A stretch of 64,000 nucleotides of DNA from Bdellovibrionales bacterium (GTDB taxonomy: Bacteria; Bdellovibrionota; Bdellovibrionia; Bdellovibrionales; Bdellovibrionaceae), in contig JAFEAQ010000022.1 in assembly GCA_018266295.1 (NCBI GenBank), forward strand, positions 1-64,000, written 5' to 3'. Made by a program: the position numbers and the translations under genes. Position 1 is the stretch's first letter, and the number at the start of each line of letters is the position of its first letter. Shown here piece by piece: positions 45,018 to 55,185 of the stretch. The notes under the pieces were generated by a model. It had not been told where the DNA came from. It saw only the letters and a list, made by a program, of their open reading frames with translations, and did not search any database.

Positions 45018-45273
45018 AACCGTCTATTTGTTATGCGCCGTTATGAGTATACTTTGTACTCTATTTTTATTTCGCGGCTATCGCAAAAGTGCCAACAAAC
45101 TCCTCCTCTGGACGGCACTCAGCTTTGCGCTGATGGCCTGTAACAATATCTTTCTTTACATAGATCTGGCGATGTTCCCCAATATGGATCTGCACGGACC
45201 TTTTTGGCGGAATCTTTTAGGGACATTGTCTGGCGCGACTCTGCTGTTTGGACTTATTTGGGAGCTGACATGA
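45010..45273 (+). CDS. Small membrane protein, DUF5985-like
   Basis: 87 residues from ATG at 45010 with GGAGAC upstream. There are three hydrophobic helices (VYLLCAVMSILCTLFLF, LWTALSFALMACNNIFLYI, LLGTLSGATLLFGLIW). It resembles the next protein and the uncharacterised DUF5985 family. The stop overlaps the next ATG (ATGA at 45270-45273). Confidence 0.72.
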   Translation: MAETVYLLCAVMSILCTLFLFRGYRKSANKLLLWTALSFALMACNNIFLYIDLAMFPNMDLHGPFWRNLLGTLSGATLLFGLIWELT

Positions 45274-45566
45274 CGAGTATTAACTACACGTTCTTTCTGG
45301 CCGGAATTAGCATGGCAACGTTTGCCGCTTCAGGTATTTTCTTTTTAAAACTCTGGAAAGCCGCCCAGGATCGTTTCTTCGCTTTTTTCGCCATAGCCTG
45401 CGGCCTTTTGTCTTTGGAGCGAGTGATCGCTCTTTTCGTACAGGGTGTGCTTGATCCACAATCAGCCCCACTGCCAGAGTCTACAAGCTGGATTTATCTC
45501 ATTCGTCTTTTGGCATTTTTGATGATCGTGATCGCAATCGTCGGCAAGAATATGCACAAGAAATAA
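45270..45566 (+). CDS. Small membrane protein, DUF5985-like
   Basis: 98 residues with three hydrophobic helices (FFLAGISMATFAASGIFF, FFAFFAIACGLLSLERVIALF, LIRLLAFLMIVIAIVGKN). The RLLAFLMIVIAIVGKN ending is typical of DUF5985. It is a paralogue of the preceding gene and translationally coupled to it. A pair of small membrane proteins beneath a winged-helix regulator suggests a membrane-signal circuit, but nothing is shown. Confidence 0.72.
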   Translation: MTSINYTFFLAGISMATFAASGIFFLKLWKAAQDRFFAFFAIACGLLSLERVIALFVQGVLDPQSAPLPESTSWIYLIRLLAFLMIVIAIVGKNMHKK

Positions 45567-46655
45567 CTATTCCCCGAAGTCAAAACCCATTTGCTCACCT
45601 GATTGCGGTGGACGGCGAAAGTGATCGACGGACAAACGAATGCGCTGTTCGTTGAGGTGAAACTTACGGCAATATAGATCAAACATGCCGGCAAGATTGT
45701 CGGCCACAGCGCCTTGCCCCTGCATACGGCTTCCGAAGTTTGCGTCGTTGAGTTTCCCGCCACGGATATCTTTAATCAATGACAAGACTTTTTCTTTCTT
45801 GAGCGGCCGATGCACTTCGAGCCACTCCGAAAACAGGGGCGCTACAGAAAGCGGCAATCGCAGGGGCGTATAACCGGCAAAAACGGCTCCGGCATCTTTG
45901 GCCGCTTTTAAAATCGCCGGCATCTCATGATCTGTCAGCCCTGGAATGACCGGAGCAACATTCACTCCGACAGGTATCCCTGCCTTCGCTAAAGTCTCCA
46001 CTGCCTTCAGGCGCGCCATCGGATGCGAAGTGCGCGGCTCTAAATCGCGTGCAAGCTCGGCATCGAGGCTCGTTACCGAGAGCATGATCGCAACCCCATT
46101 ATAAGACGCCATCTCTTTAAAAATCTCAAGATCGCGCAGAATGAGCGCATTTTTCGTAATCAGCCAGGTCGGATTGCGAAACTCGAGTAGAACCTCAAGG
46201 CAACGCTTGGTAAGTTCCATTTTTCGCTCAAGCGGCTGATAGCAGTCCGTCACCCCACTCATCGCAATCGGCTCCGGCTGCCAGGATTTCTTCATGAGGG
46301 CCGCCCGCAACTGTTCAGGCGCATTTTCTTTCACGAAAATCTTTGATTCAAAATCAAGCCCCGCCGAATACCCCAGGTACTCGTGCGTGGGACGTGCGTA
46401 ACAATAAGCACAGCCGTGCTCACAGCCGCGATAGGCATTGACGGAAAACCGAAACCCGATATCGGGGCTTTTGTTTTCAGTTAAAATCGTCTTCGAGTGA
46501 TCCTTTAAGATTTCCGTTTGCAGGCGCGGTTGTTCCTCTTCCTGATAATTGTCAAAATCCTCAGGTGTCGGCTCATAGGAGTGCTTATCAAAGCGGTTTC
46601 CCGCGTTGCTGCTGGCTCCTCGTCCTGTGATGTTCTTTCGGAACTCTTTGGTCAT
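45567..46655 (-). CDS. PA0069-family radical SAM protein
   Basis: A 362-residue radical SAM enzyme. The iron-sulfur cluster motif is CEHGCAYCYA (C-x3-C-x2-C), preceded by FRFSVNAYRG. Other family motifs are IAMSGVTDCYQPLERKMELTRxCLE-like (here ELTKRCLEVL) and NVAPVIPGLTD. These spore-photolyase-like (SplB/Rv2578c) proteins are widespread and not characterised; DNA repair has been suggested. It has divergent orientation to the DUF72 gene, which often accompanies repair-type genes. Confidence 0.9.
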   Translation of the reverse strand: MTKEFRKNITGRGASSNAGNRFDKHSYEPTPEDFDNYQEEEQPRLQTEILKDHSKTILTENKSPDIGFRFSVNAYRGCEHGCAYCYARPTHEYLGYSAGLDFESKIFVKENAPEQLRAALMKKSWQPEPIAMSGVTDCYQPLERKMELTKRCLEVLLEFRNPTWLITKNALILRDLEIFKEMASYNGVAIMLSVTSLDAELARDLEPRTSHPMARLKAVETLAKAGIPVGVNVAPVIPGLTDHEMPAILKAAKDAGAVFAGYTPLRLPLSVAPLFSEWLEVHRPLKKEKVLSLIKDIRGGKLNDANFGSRMQGQGAVADNLAGMFDLYCRKFHLNEQRIRLSVDHFRRPPQSGEQMGFDFGE

Positions 46656-46713
46656 CGGGATTTTATATCACAAATCGCGCACCGTGGGAAATCGTCCCTG
46701 TTAATCCTAAAAT

Positions 46714-47526
46714 ATGAGTAAGCAGATTCATGTGGGCACCGCACACTGGCAGATGCCTAAACAATATTCACACGGATTTTTGGACAAAGGCAGTCACTTG
46801 GAACGCTATGCCAGTGTCCTGAACGCCGTAGAAATCAATTCTTCATTTTACAAGGAACATCAGCAGAAAACCTACGAACGCTGGCGAGACAGCGTCCCGG
46901 CGGACTTTAAATTCTCTGTGAAGGTCTCGCACATCTTTACGCATGAACTCGAACTGAATGTCAGTTTTGATCTTTTGAAAGAATCCATCAGCCGCATTCT
47001 GGCCCTGCAATCCAAACTCGGAGTTTTATTGGTGCAATTGCCGCCGCACTTGGATTTTAAAGTGCATGATGTCGCCGATTTTTTTAATAAACTGAGAAAA
47101 CTCTATCACGGGCCAATCGCTGTCGAGCCTCGGCATTATACATGGCTAAGACCCGAGGCCCTCGAACTGATGCGCGAACTGAAACTGAGTAAAGTTTTTG
47201 CTGACCCGGCTCCGTGCCCGCTGGAACTCAAGGACTCTCCACTGTCAGGGGTCACTTATTTCCGCCTGCATGGCACCCCGGTGATTTACAAATCCGACTA
47301 CCCAAAGACCTTACTGCAGGAACTGGCACGGGACTTCAAAGAGCTCCCGCATAAAAACATCTGGTGTGTTTTTGATAACACCACCTATGGCTATGCCACT
47401 AAAAATGCTTTGGACCTTAGTGCGTCGCTAGGTTTGAGATCTGTGAAATCAAGAGGCGACGATCTATTGGCTTGGTTAAATGATCTGAACAACCAGCCGC
47501 CAGACAGCGGTCACGGTCTTCTTTAA
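46714..47526 (+). CDS. DUF72 (YecE) family protein
   Basis: A 270-residue TIM-barrel protein of the DUF72/YecE family: VGTAHWQMPKQY, NAVEINSSFY, FKFSVKVSHIFTHE, LLVQLPPHLDF and YFRLHG segments are all present. No activity is known. Its last 110 bp (36 codons) overlap the last codons of the converging hybrid kinase, so that stretch codes on both strands. Confidence 0.9.
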   Translation: MSKQIHVGTAHWQMPKQYSHGFLDKGSHLERYASVLNAVEINSSFYKEHQQKTYERWRDSVPADFKFSVKVSHIFTHELELNVSFDLLKESISRILALQSKLGVLLVQLPPHLDFKVHDVADFFNKLRKLYHGPIAVEPRHYTWLRPEALELMRELKLSKVFADPAPCPLELKDSPLSGVTYFRLHGTPVIYKSDYPKTLLQELARDFKELPHKNIWCVFDNTTYGYATKNALDLSASLGLRSVKSRGDDLLAWLNDLNNQPPDSGHGLL

Positions 47527-49429
47527 GCGCATGCGCTGTTAAAGCGATGATCGGACCATCGTACCCCTTGCCCCGCAATGTGGTCGTTGCTTCGTAGCCG
47601 TCCATCTCCGGCATTTGAATATCCATGAGGATGATGCCGTACTGGCCCTTGAGTGCTTTTTCAACACCCTCCACACCGTTATTGGCAAGTTCCACTTGAG
47701 CCCCCGCTCCGGTCAGGAAGCGGCTAATGAGAATTTGATTGATAGGTGCGTCCTCAACGAGGAGGACTTTAATACCCTGAAGTGCATTGCTGTCGTTCAC
47801 TGCTGGAAAATCCTGTCTGGCTTCAATAGTTTCTTGTTCGAGAGTTTCAAAATAGGGAGACAAATCCGCAGGCACACCGCTGACTTCAATCAAGAAGCAA
47901 CTGCCTTGACCCGCAGAGCTGCTTTCAAGCGAGACACTCCCGCCTAAGGCTTCCGCAAGCTTGCGCGAGAGCGCTAAGCCCAGGCCTGTACCGCCAAAGC
48001 GGCGCGTGGTGGAGCTATCAACTTGCACAAACGGCTGGAAGAGCTTTTCTGCCAGCTGCCGGTCAATACCAACCCCCGTGTCTTTTACGTGGAATGAAAG
48101 CTTATTATTCTTCCATGACGCTTCCAGGACCACTTTGCCTTTTTCGGTAAACTTGATCGCGTTACTGATCATGTTCAACAAGATCTGGCGAAGACGCGTT
48201 GGATCCGTGATCACCTTCTCCGGGATCTTTGTTTTAAAATTAAATTCTAAGCCAATGCCTTTTGCCTGCGCTTTTACAAGCATCAACGTCTGCAGATCAC
48301 GCAGAAGGCCCGCGAGATTCACGTCGATATTTTCAATGTCCAAGCGCCCGGCTTCGACTTTGGAAATATCCAAAATTTCGTCTATGATTCTGAGCAGCTG
48401 CTGGCCGCTACGCATGATCGTATTTAAATTCTGATTTCGTTCCTCCGCGGACATATCGGAATTCAGCATCAACTCGGCAAATCCCAGCATCGCCCCGAGC
48501 GGAGTGCGAATTTCATGGCTCATATTTGCCAAGAACTGAGTCTTTGCAACGCTCGCTGCAACCGCCGCCTGCTTGGCATCAAAGATCTCATCTTCAGCGA
48601 CTTTTCTGTCGTGGATATCCATGCTGGTACCGATCCAAGAAGTCACCTTGTCGAGAATATCAAACTCCGGCACGGCACGCACTGTGTGCCAGCGAAACTC
48701 ACCATCATGACGGCGAACACGGATTTCGATTTCAAAGGGAGCCCCTTTATTCATCGAATCAATCCAGGCCTTCAAGAAGATTCGTAGATCCTGAGGGTGA
48801 ATCGCATCCTGCCACCCAGAGCCCACGCTCTGCTCTTGACTGAGGCCGGTGTAGTCGGTCCAAAGTTTGTTGAAATAATCTAAAGCGCCGTCGACCTTCG
48901 ATTTCCAGATCATGATCGGAACTGCGTCGGCCAGATTGCGGTAACGCTTCAGCGTTTCCATCTCAAACTGCGCGAGTTGGAGGAAACGTGCTTGTCGCTC
49001 GGTTTGACGGATCATTTCATTCTGATCCTGCAGTTGCCGCTTTTTCAAATAGAAATCGACGAAGAAATTAACCTTCGATCGTAAAATCTGCGGTTCAAAC
49101 GGTTTAAAGATGTAATCCACCGCGCCCACTTCATAGCCGCGGTAAATATGCATGTCGTCCTTGTTGATCGCTGTCACGAAGATGATCGGCGTATAGCGGT
49201 ATTGCTCATTTTGACGAATGCGGCGAGCGGTTTCAAAACCGTCCATCTCCGGCATCTGCACATCCAGAAGAATCACGCCAAAATCAAACTGGTTTAAAAG
49301 GCGCAGGGCTTCCGCTCCGGACTGCGCCCGAACTAAGTTGACATTTGGCAAATTCAACACGGCTTCTAAAGCAATGAGTCCATCTAACCGGTCGTCAACG
49401 ATAAGAATATCAACTGGAGGATGTCGCAT
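47417..49429 (-). CDS. Hybrid histidine kinase: receiver - PAS - kinase - receiver
   Basis: A 670-residue soluble protein with no membrane helix. Domain order: receiver with phospho-acceptor D56 (ILLDVQMPEMDG), coiled linker, PAS at about 165-285 (SKVDGALDYFNKLWTDYTGLSQ), HisKA with H305 (ANMSHEIRTPLG), HATPase with N- and G-boxes (NMISNAIKFTEKG, GGTGLGLALS), and a second receiver with D603 (ILMDIQMPEMDG). It follows the poly-HAMP kinase by 5 bp, so the pair may form a phosphorelay. Neither has an HPt domain, which must come from elsewhere. Confidence 0.94.
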   Translation of the reverse strand: MRHPPVDILIVDDRLDGLIALEAVLNLPNVNLVRAQSGAEALRLLNQFDFGVILLDVQMPEMDGFETARRIRQNEQYRYTPIIFVTAINKDDMHIYRGYEVGAVDYIFKPFEPQILRSKVNFFVDFYLKKRQLQDQNEMIRQTERQARFLQLAQFEMETLKRYRNLADAVPIMIWKSKVDGALDYFNKLWTDYTGLSQEQSVGSGWQDAIHPQDLRIFLKAWIDSMNKGAPFEIEIRVRRHDGEFRWHTVRAVPEFDILDKVTSWIGTSMDIHDRKVAEDEIFDAKQAAVAASVAKTQFLANMSHEIRTPLGAMLGFAELMLNSDMSAEERNQNLNTIMRSGQQLLRIIDEILDISKVEAGRLDIENIDVNLAGLLRDLQTLMLVKAQAKGIGLEFNFKTKIPEKVITDPTRLRQILLNMISNAIKFTEKGKVVLEASWKNNKLSFHVKDTGVGIDRQLAEKLFQPFVQVDSSTTRRFGGTGLGLALSRKLAEALGGSVSLESSSAGQGSCFLIEVSGVPADLSPYFETLEQETIEARQDFPAVNDSNALQGIKVLLVEDAPINQILISRFLTGAGAQVELANNGVEGVEKALKGQYGIILMDIQMPEMDGYEATTTLRGKGYDGPIIALTAHALKEDRDRCLAAGCSDHLTKPIDRRLLISQISNLATH

Positions 49430-49434
49430 ATTTC

Positions 49435-52400
49435 CTATTTTTCCTTCTTAATCCACGAGTACATCACAGCTAATAAATGATTTTCATCCACTGGCTTGGT
49501 TACGTAATCCGAGGCACCGGCCTCAAGACATTTCTCGCGATCCCCCTTCATGGCTTTCGCCGTGAGTGAAATAATCGGAAGCTGCCCGAACTCTGCGATC
49601 TTACGAATGCCGCGAGTGGCTTCGATTCCATCCATCTCTGGCATCATAGTGTCCATCAAAACCAGATCCGTGTCAGGATTTTCTTTCAGAACGTGGATTC
49701 CCTGTTTGCCATTCTCTGCATAGATCACATTCATGCCGCGCATTTTTAAAATACTTGTCAACGCAAAGACGTTACGAACATCGTCATCCACAACGAGAAC
49801 TTTCTTGCCGGTGAAGTCGGCATCTGCAGGAAGTGATTCCACCTCGCGCGGCGCCTCAGTTGCCTCAAGCATGCCCAAGACGTCCCCCACATATTTCTGT
49901 GGCAAGTAAAGAGTAAAGCGGCTGCCATGGCTCGGCTCAGATTCCACCTCAATGATACCACCTAACAGACGCGCGATTTCACGGCTGATGGTTAGACCCA
50001 AACCTGTCCCGCCGTATTTACGACTGGTCGTCCCGTCGGCTTGTTGGAAGGCCTCAAAGATCAGTTTTTGTTTCTCAGGCGCGATACCGATCCCGGTATC
50101 TGTCACGCGGAACATAAACGTGTTCTTTCCTTTCAGACCTAGCTCTTCAGCATGGGTTTTATCGGCCAAACCAATCTCAAGCTTCACGCTGCCTTTTTCA
50201 GTGAACTTAAAGGCATTGGAGAGCAAATTTTTAAGAATCTGCTGCAAACGGTTTTCATCGGTGAACATTGCTTTTGGCAAGTGCGCATCCATTTGAACCT
50301 TGAATTCCAGCGCCTTGTGTTCTGCCACAGGACGGAAAGTCTGCTCGAGGTACTCAAGCACGCTTTCAAGTTCCACGGCCTTCGGATTGACAGGCATTTT
50401 CCCAGCTTCAACTTTAGAAAGATCGAGGATTTCGTTGATAAGAGCCAACAAGTCCTGACCTGCTGAGTGAACCGTGCTTGCGAACTTAACTTGCTCGCTG
50501 CTGAGGTTCTTGTCGCGATTCTCCGCCAGAGTTTTCGAGAGAATGAGCAAGCTATTCAGCGGCGTGCGAAGTTCGTGGGACATGTTCGCCAAGAATTCCG
50601 ATTTGTACTTCGAAATAAGTGACAACTGTTCCGCTTTTTCTTCGAGCGAGCGCGACGCGAGCTCCACTTCTTGGTTCTTCACTTCAAGAAGCTTTGCTTT
50701 GTCTTCGAGCTCTTTGGCCTGAGCTTCCAATTCGGCATTGGAACGTTTCAACTCTTGCAGGAGCTCTTCCGTTCTCATACTGGACGAGATCATGTTCAGG
50801 ATAACGCCGATGGAATCCATCAACTGATCCAAGAAATTGATATAGTTCTGAGAGAACGTGCGCGTCGAAGCAAGTTCGATCACGGCTTTGAGTTCGCCCT
50901 CAAATAGCACTGGCAGCACAATCACATTGCGCGGTTTTTCTTCATGCAAGCTTGAACTGATCACGACGTAATCATCTTGCGGATGAGTTAGCAGAATGCG
51001 TTTTTTCTCAAACGCGCACTGACCGACCAAGCCTTCTTTGAGCTTATAGCGGTTAGAAACATTTTTACGTTCCATAAACGCGTAGCTTGCAATGAGGTTC
51101 AGGCTTTGCTGTTCTTCAGATTCTGTTTCCAGCATGAAGAAGGTTCCTTGATGCGCATCCACCAGCGGAGTCAGCTCTGACATAATCAACTGCGCCACCG
51201 CAGTCACAGAACGCTGACCTTGCATCATGCTCGAGAACTTCGCAAGGTTCGTTTTCAACCAGTCTTGCTCAGTGTTTTTCTGAGTCGTATCTTTCAAGTT
51301 ACCGATCATGAAGTTGATATTTTCTGAAAGCGCTGCAACCTCACCTTGGGCTTCCACGGTGATGGAACGAGTCAAATCACCTTTGGTTACCGCCGTGGAT
51401 ACTTCTGCGATCGCACGCACCTGCGCGGTCAAGTTTCCTGCCAGCTGATTCACGTTGTCAGTTAAATCTTTCCACGTACCAGCAGCACCCGGAACCTTCG
51501 CCTGACCCCCGAGCTTTCCTTCGATACCCACCTCACGGGCAACCGTGGTTACCTGATCCGAGAAGGTTCTCAGAGTATCTGTCATGGAGTTGATAGTTTC
51601 AGCAAGGGCTGCCACTTCCCCTTTGGCTTCAAGAACGAATTTTTGATTCAAGTCACCGTTTGCGACGGCGGTTACGACCTTCACGATACCACGCACTTGA
51701 GTCGTCAGATTTGACGCCATGAAGTTTACGTTGTCAGTTAAATCTTTCCAAGTACCCGCAACCCCAGGAACGCGCGCTTGCGCTCCAAGCTTTCCTTCGA
51801 TACCGACCTCACGGGCAACCGTTGTTACCTGATCGGCAAAGATACGAAGTGTATCTGTCATGGAGTTGATGGTTTCAGCAAGGGCTGCCACTTCCCCTTT
51901 GGCTTCAAGAACGAATTTTTGATTCAAGTCACCGTTTGCGACGGCGGTTACGACCTTCACGATACCACGGACTTGTTTTGTTAAGTTCGAGGCCATGAAA
52001 TTTACGTTGTCGGTCAGATCTTTCCAGGTTCCAGAGACACCGCGCACTTCCGCTTGGCCTCCGAGTTTCCCTTCGGTACCTACTTCTTTCGCCACACGAG
52101 TTACTTCGGAGGCAAAAGATGAGAGCTGATCCACCATTTTATTGATGACGTCTTTGATTTGCAGGATCTCACCGCGGGCATCCACCGTGATTTTTTGGCC
52201 AAGGTCCCCGGAGGCGATGGCTGTCGCCACTTTAGATACGTCACGAAGCTGAACCGTCAAGTTCGAAGCCATGACGTTGACATTATCTGTTAAGTCTTTC
52301 CAAGTACCAGAGACTCCTTTTACTTCCGCTTGGCCGCCGAGTTTACCCTCGGTGCCTACCTCTTTCGCCACACGAGTGACCTCGGATGCGAATGAATTCA

Positions 52401-54927
52401 ACTGATCCACCATCGTATTGATGGTGTCTTTGAGTTCCAAGATCTCGCCACGGGCATCCACCGTGATTTTTTGTGACAAATCCCCTTTTGCGACGGCGGT
52501 CGTAACTTTAGCGATGTTACGAACTTGAGTGGTTAAATTATTCGCAAGACCGTTTACGTTGTCGGTCAAATCTTTCCAAGTACCGGCAACACCTTTTACG
52601 TCCGCTTGTCCACCCAAACGACCTTCAGTCCCTACCTCTTTTGCAACACGAGTTACTTCGGCAGCAAAACTTCTGAGTGTATCCACCATGGTATTGATGG
52701 TGTCTTTCAGCTCAAGGATTTCACCTTTGGCATCCACGGTGATTTTCTGAGACAAGTCACCCTTCGCAACGGCAGTGGTTACTTTTGCGATGTTACGTAC
52801 TTGGGCTGTCAAGTTACCGGCAAGACCATTCACATTGTCGGTCAAATCTTTCCAAGTTCCTGAAACCCCTTTTACCTCAGCTTGTCCACCGAGACGGCCT
52901 TCAGTTCCAACTTCCTTCGCAACGCGCGTTACTTCGGCAGCGAATGAGTTCAGCTGATCCACCATGACGTTGATAGTATTTTTAAGTTCGAAGATCTCGC
53001 CCTTCGCATCCACCGTGATTTTTTGTGACAAATCCCCTTTGGCAACGGCGGTTGTTACTTTTGCGATGTTACGTACTTGGGCTGTCAAGTTACCGGCAAG
53101 ACCGTTCACATTATCCGTGAGATCTTTCCAGGTCCCAGACACACCTTTTACTTCCGCCTGGCCGCCGAGTTTTCCTTCAGTCCCCACCTCTTTCGCCACA
53201 CGAGTGACCTCTGAAGCGAATGATGACAACTGATCCACCATCTTGTTGATCACGTCTTTGATCTGCAGGATTTCGCCTTTGGCTTCAACTGTGATTTTTT
53301 GTCCCAGATCACCATTCGCGATCGACGTCGCAACTTTAGATACGTCACGCAACTGCACTGTCAAATTGGATGCCATCGCATTTACGTTGTCGGTCAGATC
53401 TTTCCAAGTACCAGACACACCTTTTACGTCTGCCTGACCACCGAGTTTACCCTCAGTACCAACCTCTTTCGCCATACGAGTTACTTCGGCAGCGAAACTT
53501 CTCAGTGTATCCACCATGGTATTAATGGTGTCTTTCAGCTCAAGGATTTCACCTTTGGCATCCACCGTGATTTTTTGTGAAAGATCGCCATTCGCAACGG
53601 CAGTGGTTACTTTTGCGATGTTACGTACTTGGGCTGTCAAGTTACCGGCAAGACCATTCACATTGTCGGTCAAATCTTTCCAAGTCCCAGACACCCCTTT
53701 TACATCGGCCTGACCACCCAGTTTACCTTCAGTCCCTACTTCCTTCGCCACACGAGTTACTTCGGATGCGAATGAGTTTAACTGATCCACCATGACGTTG
53801 ATGGTGTTTTTCAATTCAGAGATTTCACCGCGGGCATCCACCGTGATTTTTTGTGACAAATCCCCTTTGGCAACGGCTGTTGTTACTTTTGCAATATTAC
53901 GAACCTGAGCGGTCAAGTTGTTCGCAAGACCATTCACGTTATCTGTTAAGTCTTTCCAAGTACCAGAGACGCCCTTAACGTCGGCCTGACCACCTAAGCG
54001 GCCTTCGGTACCTACTTCCTTCGCCACACGAGTCACCTCGGCTGCAAACGATGACAACTGATCCACCATGACATTGATGGTGTTTTTAAGTTCAAAGATC
54101 TCGCCTTTGGCATCCACCGTGATTTTTTGTGAAAGATCGCCTTTGGCAACGGCTGTTGTTACTTTTGCGATATTACGTACCTGATCCGTCAAGTTTCCTG
54201 CGAGGATGTTTACGTTATCAGTCAAATCTCTCCAGATACCAGAAGCACCGCGAACGTCGGCCTGACCACCGAGCTTTCCTTCGGTACCCACCTCTTTCGC
54301 AACACGAGTTACTTCGGAGGCAAACGAATTCAGCTGATCCACCATGGCATTCACCGTGGTACCGATGCGGAGGAATTCTCCTTTGACCGTCCGGCCGTCG
54401 ATCTCGAGGGACATCTTTTGTGACAAGTCCCCTTTTGCGACGTGGGTGATAACGCGCGCGACTTCGGTGGTCGGCTGCACAAGGTCACCAATCAGTAAGT
54501 TTACGGAGTCGACACTGGTCGCCCAGGCGCCGCGAACAGTTCCCATGGAAACACGCTCAGACATCTTACCTTCTTGCCCGACGGTGTTTCGCACACGGGA
54601 AAATTCATTCGCCATGCTTTCATTCATTTCAATGATATCATTTAAGACTTCACCGATCTCGGCAATGATACCTTCATGAAGATGCGGCATGCGCACATTG
54701 AACTCGCCTCGACGAACTGCTTTTACAGTAAAAAGCAGCTGTCGAAGCTGTTCATGAGTTGTGCTTGAGGAAAAATCGGCTTCAGGAACTTCCCGATAAA
54801 AAGCAGTGTTGGCCGTGGGAGGGGCATTTAGTTTTTTAGACTTTGCAACACTGGCTTTTTGACTTTTACCAATCTTTGGTTTTTTCAGTTCGCCATTTTG
54901 TGAAGACTTCACTGATGATTTTTCCAT
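49435..54927 (-). CDS. Soluble poly-HAMP hybrid histidine kinase
   Basis: An 1830-residue protein without membrane helices. A basic, disordered N-terminus (about 1-60) is followed by tandem HAMP-like pairs from about 60 to 1216, of which units 1-10 are exactly 92 residues each. Next come a GAF domain (about 1230-1390), a coiled coil (about 1400-1440), HisKA with H1451 ([12 protein letters not shown]), HATPase, and a receiver with D1759 ([12 protein letters not shown]). By eye I count about 25 HAMP-type segments. The nearest described architecture is the fungal group III (Nik1-type) kinase, which has far fewer HAMPs. It likely senses an internal cue through the GAF or HAMP stack and drives the neighbouring hybrid kinase or a shared HPt. 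Confidence 0.93.
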   Translation of the reverse strand: MEKSSVKSSQNGELKKPKIGKSQKASVAKSKKLNAPPTANTAFYREVPEADFSSSTTHEQLRQLLFTVKAVRRGEFNVRMPHLHEGIIAEIGEVLNDIIEMNESMANEFSRVRNTVGQEGKMSERVSMGTVRGAWATSVDSVNLLIGDLVQPTTEVARVITHVAKGDLSQKMSLEIDGRTVKGEFLRIGTTVNAMVDQLNSFASEVTRVAKEVGTEGKLGGQADVRGASGIWRDLTDNVNILAGNLTDQVRNIAKVTTAVAKGDLSQKITVDAKGEIFELKNTINVMVDQLSSFAAEVTRVAKEVGTEGRLGGQADVKGVSGTWKDLTDNVNGLANNLTAQVRNIAKVTTAVAKGDLSQKITVDARGEISELKNTINVMVDQLNSFASEVTRVAKEVGTEGKLGGQADVKGVSGTWKDLTDNVNGLAGNLTAQVRNIAKVTTAVANGDLSQKITVDAKGEILELKDTINTMVDTLRSFAAEVTRMAKEVGTEGKLGGQADVKGVSGTWKDLTDNVNAMASNLTVQLRDVSKVATSIANGDLGQKITVEAKGEILQIKDVINKMVDQLSSFASEVTRVAKEVGTEGKLGGQAEVKGVSGTWKDLTDNVNGLAGNLTAQVRNIAKVTTAVAKGDLSQKITVDAKGEIFELKNTINVMVDQLNSFAAEVTRVAKEVGTEGRLGGQAEVKGVSGTWKDLTDNVNGLAGNLTAQVRNIAKVTTAVAKGDLSQKITVDAKGEILELKDTINTMVDTLRSFAAEVTRVAKEVGTEGRLGGQADVKGVAGTWKDLTDNVNGLANNLTTQVRNIAKVTTAVAKGDLSQKITVDARGEILELKDTINTMVDQLNSFASEVTRVAKEVGTEGKLGGQAEVKGVSGTWKDLTDNVNVMASNLTVQLRDVSKVATAIASGDLGQKITVDARGEILQIKDVINKMVDQLSSFASEVTRVAKEVGTEGKLGGQAEVRGVSGTWKDLTDNVNFMASNLTKQVRGIVKVVTAVANGDLNQKFVLEAKGEVAALAETINSMTDTLRIFADQVTTVAREVGIEGKLGAQARVPGVAGTWKDLTDNVNFMASNLTTQVRGIVKVVTAVANGDLNQKFVLEAKGEVAALAETINSMTDTLRTFSDQVTTVAREVGIEGKLGGQAKVPGAAGTWKDLTDNVNQLAGNLTAQVRAIAEVSTAVTKGDLTRSITVEAQGEVAALSENINFMIGNLKDTTQKNTEQDWLKTNLAKFSSMMQGQRSVTAVAQLIMSELTPLVDAHQGTFFMLETESEEQQSLNLIASYAFMERKNVSNRYKLKEGLVGQCAFEKKRILLTHPQDDYVVISSSLHEEKPRNVIVLPVLFEGELKAVIELASTRTFSQNYINFLDQLMDSIGVILNMISSSMRTEELLQELKRSNAELEAQAKELEDKAKLLEVKNQEVELASRSLEEKAEQLSLISKYKSEFLANMSHELRTPLNSLLILSKTLAENRDKNLSSEQVKFASTVHSAGQDLLALINEILDLSKVEAGKMPVNPKAVELESVLEYLEQTFRPVAEHKALEFKVQMDAHLPKAMFTDENRLQQILKNLLSNAFKFTEKGSVKLEIGLADKTHAEELGLKGKNTFMFRVTDTGIGIAPEKQKLIFEAFQQADGTTSRKYGGTGLGLTISREIARLLGGIIEVESEPSHGSRFTLYLPQKYVGDVLGMLEATEAPREVESLPADADFTGKKVLVVDDDVRNVFALTSILKMRGMNVIYAENGKQGIHVLKENPDTDLVLMDTMMPEMDGIEATRGIRKIAEFGQLPIISLTAKAMKGDREKCLEAGASDYVTKPVDENHLLAVMYSWIKKEK
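51421..54462 (-). repeat. Tandem 276-bp coding repeat (poly-HAMP)
   Basis: Eleven consecutive units, ten of exactly 92 codons, each reading GDL-Q-K-V...GE...N-M-D-L then [12 protein letters not shown] and [11 protein letters not shown]. Unit types recur as two four-unit blocks (units 1-4 and 5-8, each ending with the [17 protein letters not shown] variant), suggesting block duplication after single-unit duplication. Units 9 and 10 are a separate near-identical pair ([20 protein letters not shown]). The DNA is similar enough for recombination to change copy number. Confidence 0.9.
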
Positions 54928-55133
54928 GAAATCCGATCCCCCTTGAATTTTTTATATTTTTCTATGGCTAACATGGAGGACGCGTTAAAAAGTAATGACG
55001 ATTTCTTCACACGGACTAAATTGTTAAGGAATTCATCTAAACTCGTCTTATTTATTTAAAGACTTTGAAGACGACGTGATGTTTTCTTCAAACAACGTGT
55101 CATTGCGCAATAGCTAAGCGCATAAATAAGAAT

Positions 55134-55162
55134 AAAAAAAGCCCGAGAAAGACCCGGGCTTC
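55134..55162 (-). terminator. Rho-independent terminator (minus strand)
   Basis: Read on the minus strand, GCCCGGGTCTTTCTCGGGC is followed by seven T. It lies just past the stop of the 55186 gene. The rest of 54928-55185 is AT-rich and holds the poly-HAMP promoter; no gene was seen. Confidence 0.85.
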
Positions 55163-55185
55163 AAAGTTTAATCTCTAGCTTATCA

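Noticed and set aside
51421-54462. Regular repeats that could suggest a CRISPR-like array
   Set aside because: The units are 276 bp, fully coding, continuous and without unique spacers.
52529-54679. Many plus-strand open frames with repeating sequences
   Set aside because: They are antisense shadows of the poly-HAMP coding repeat and carry its 276-bp period; no start signals.
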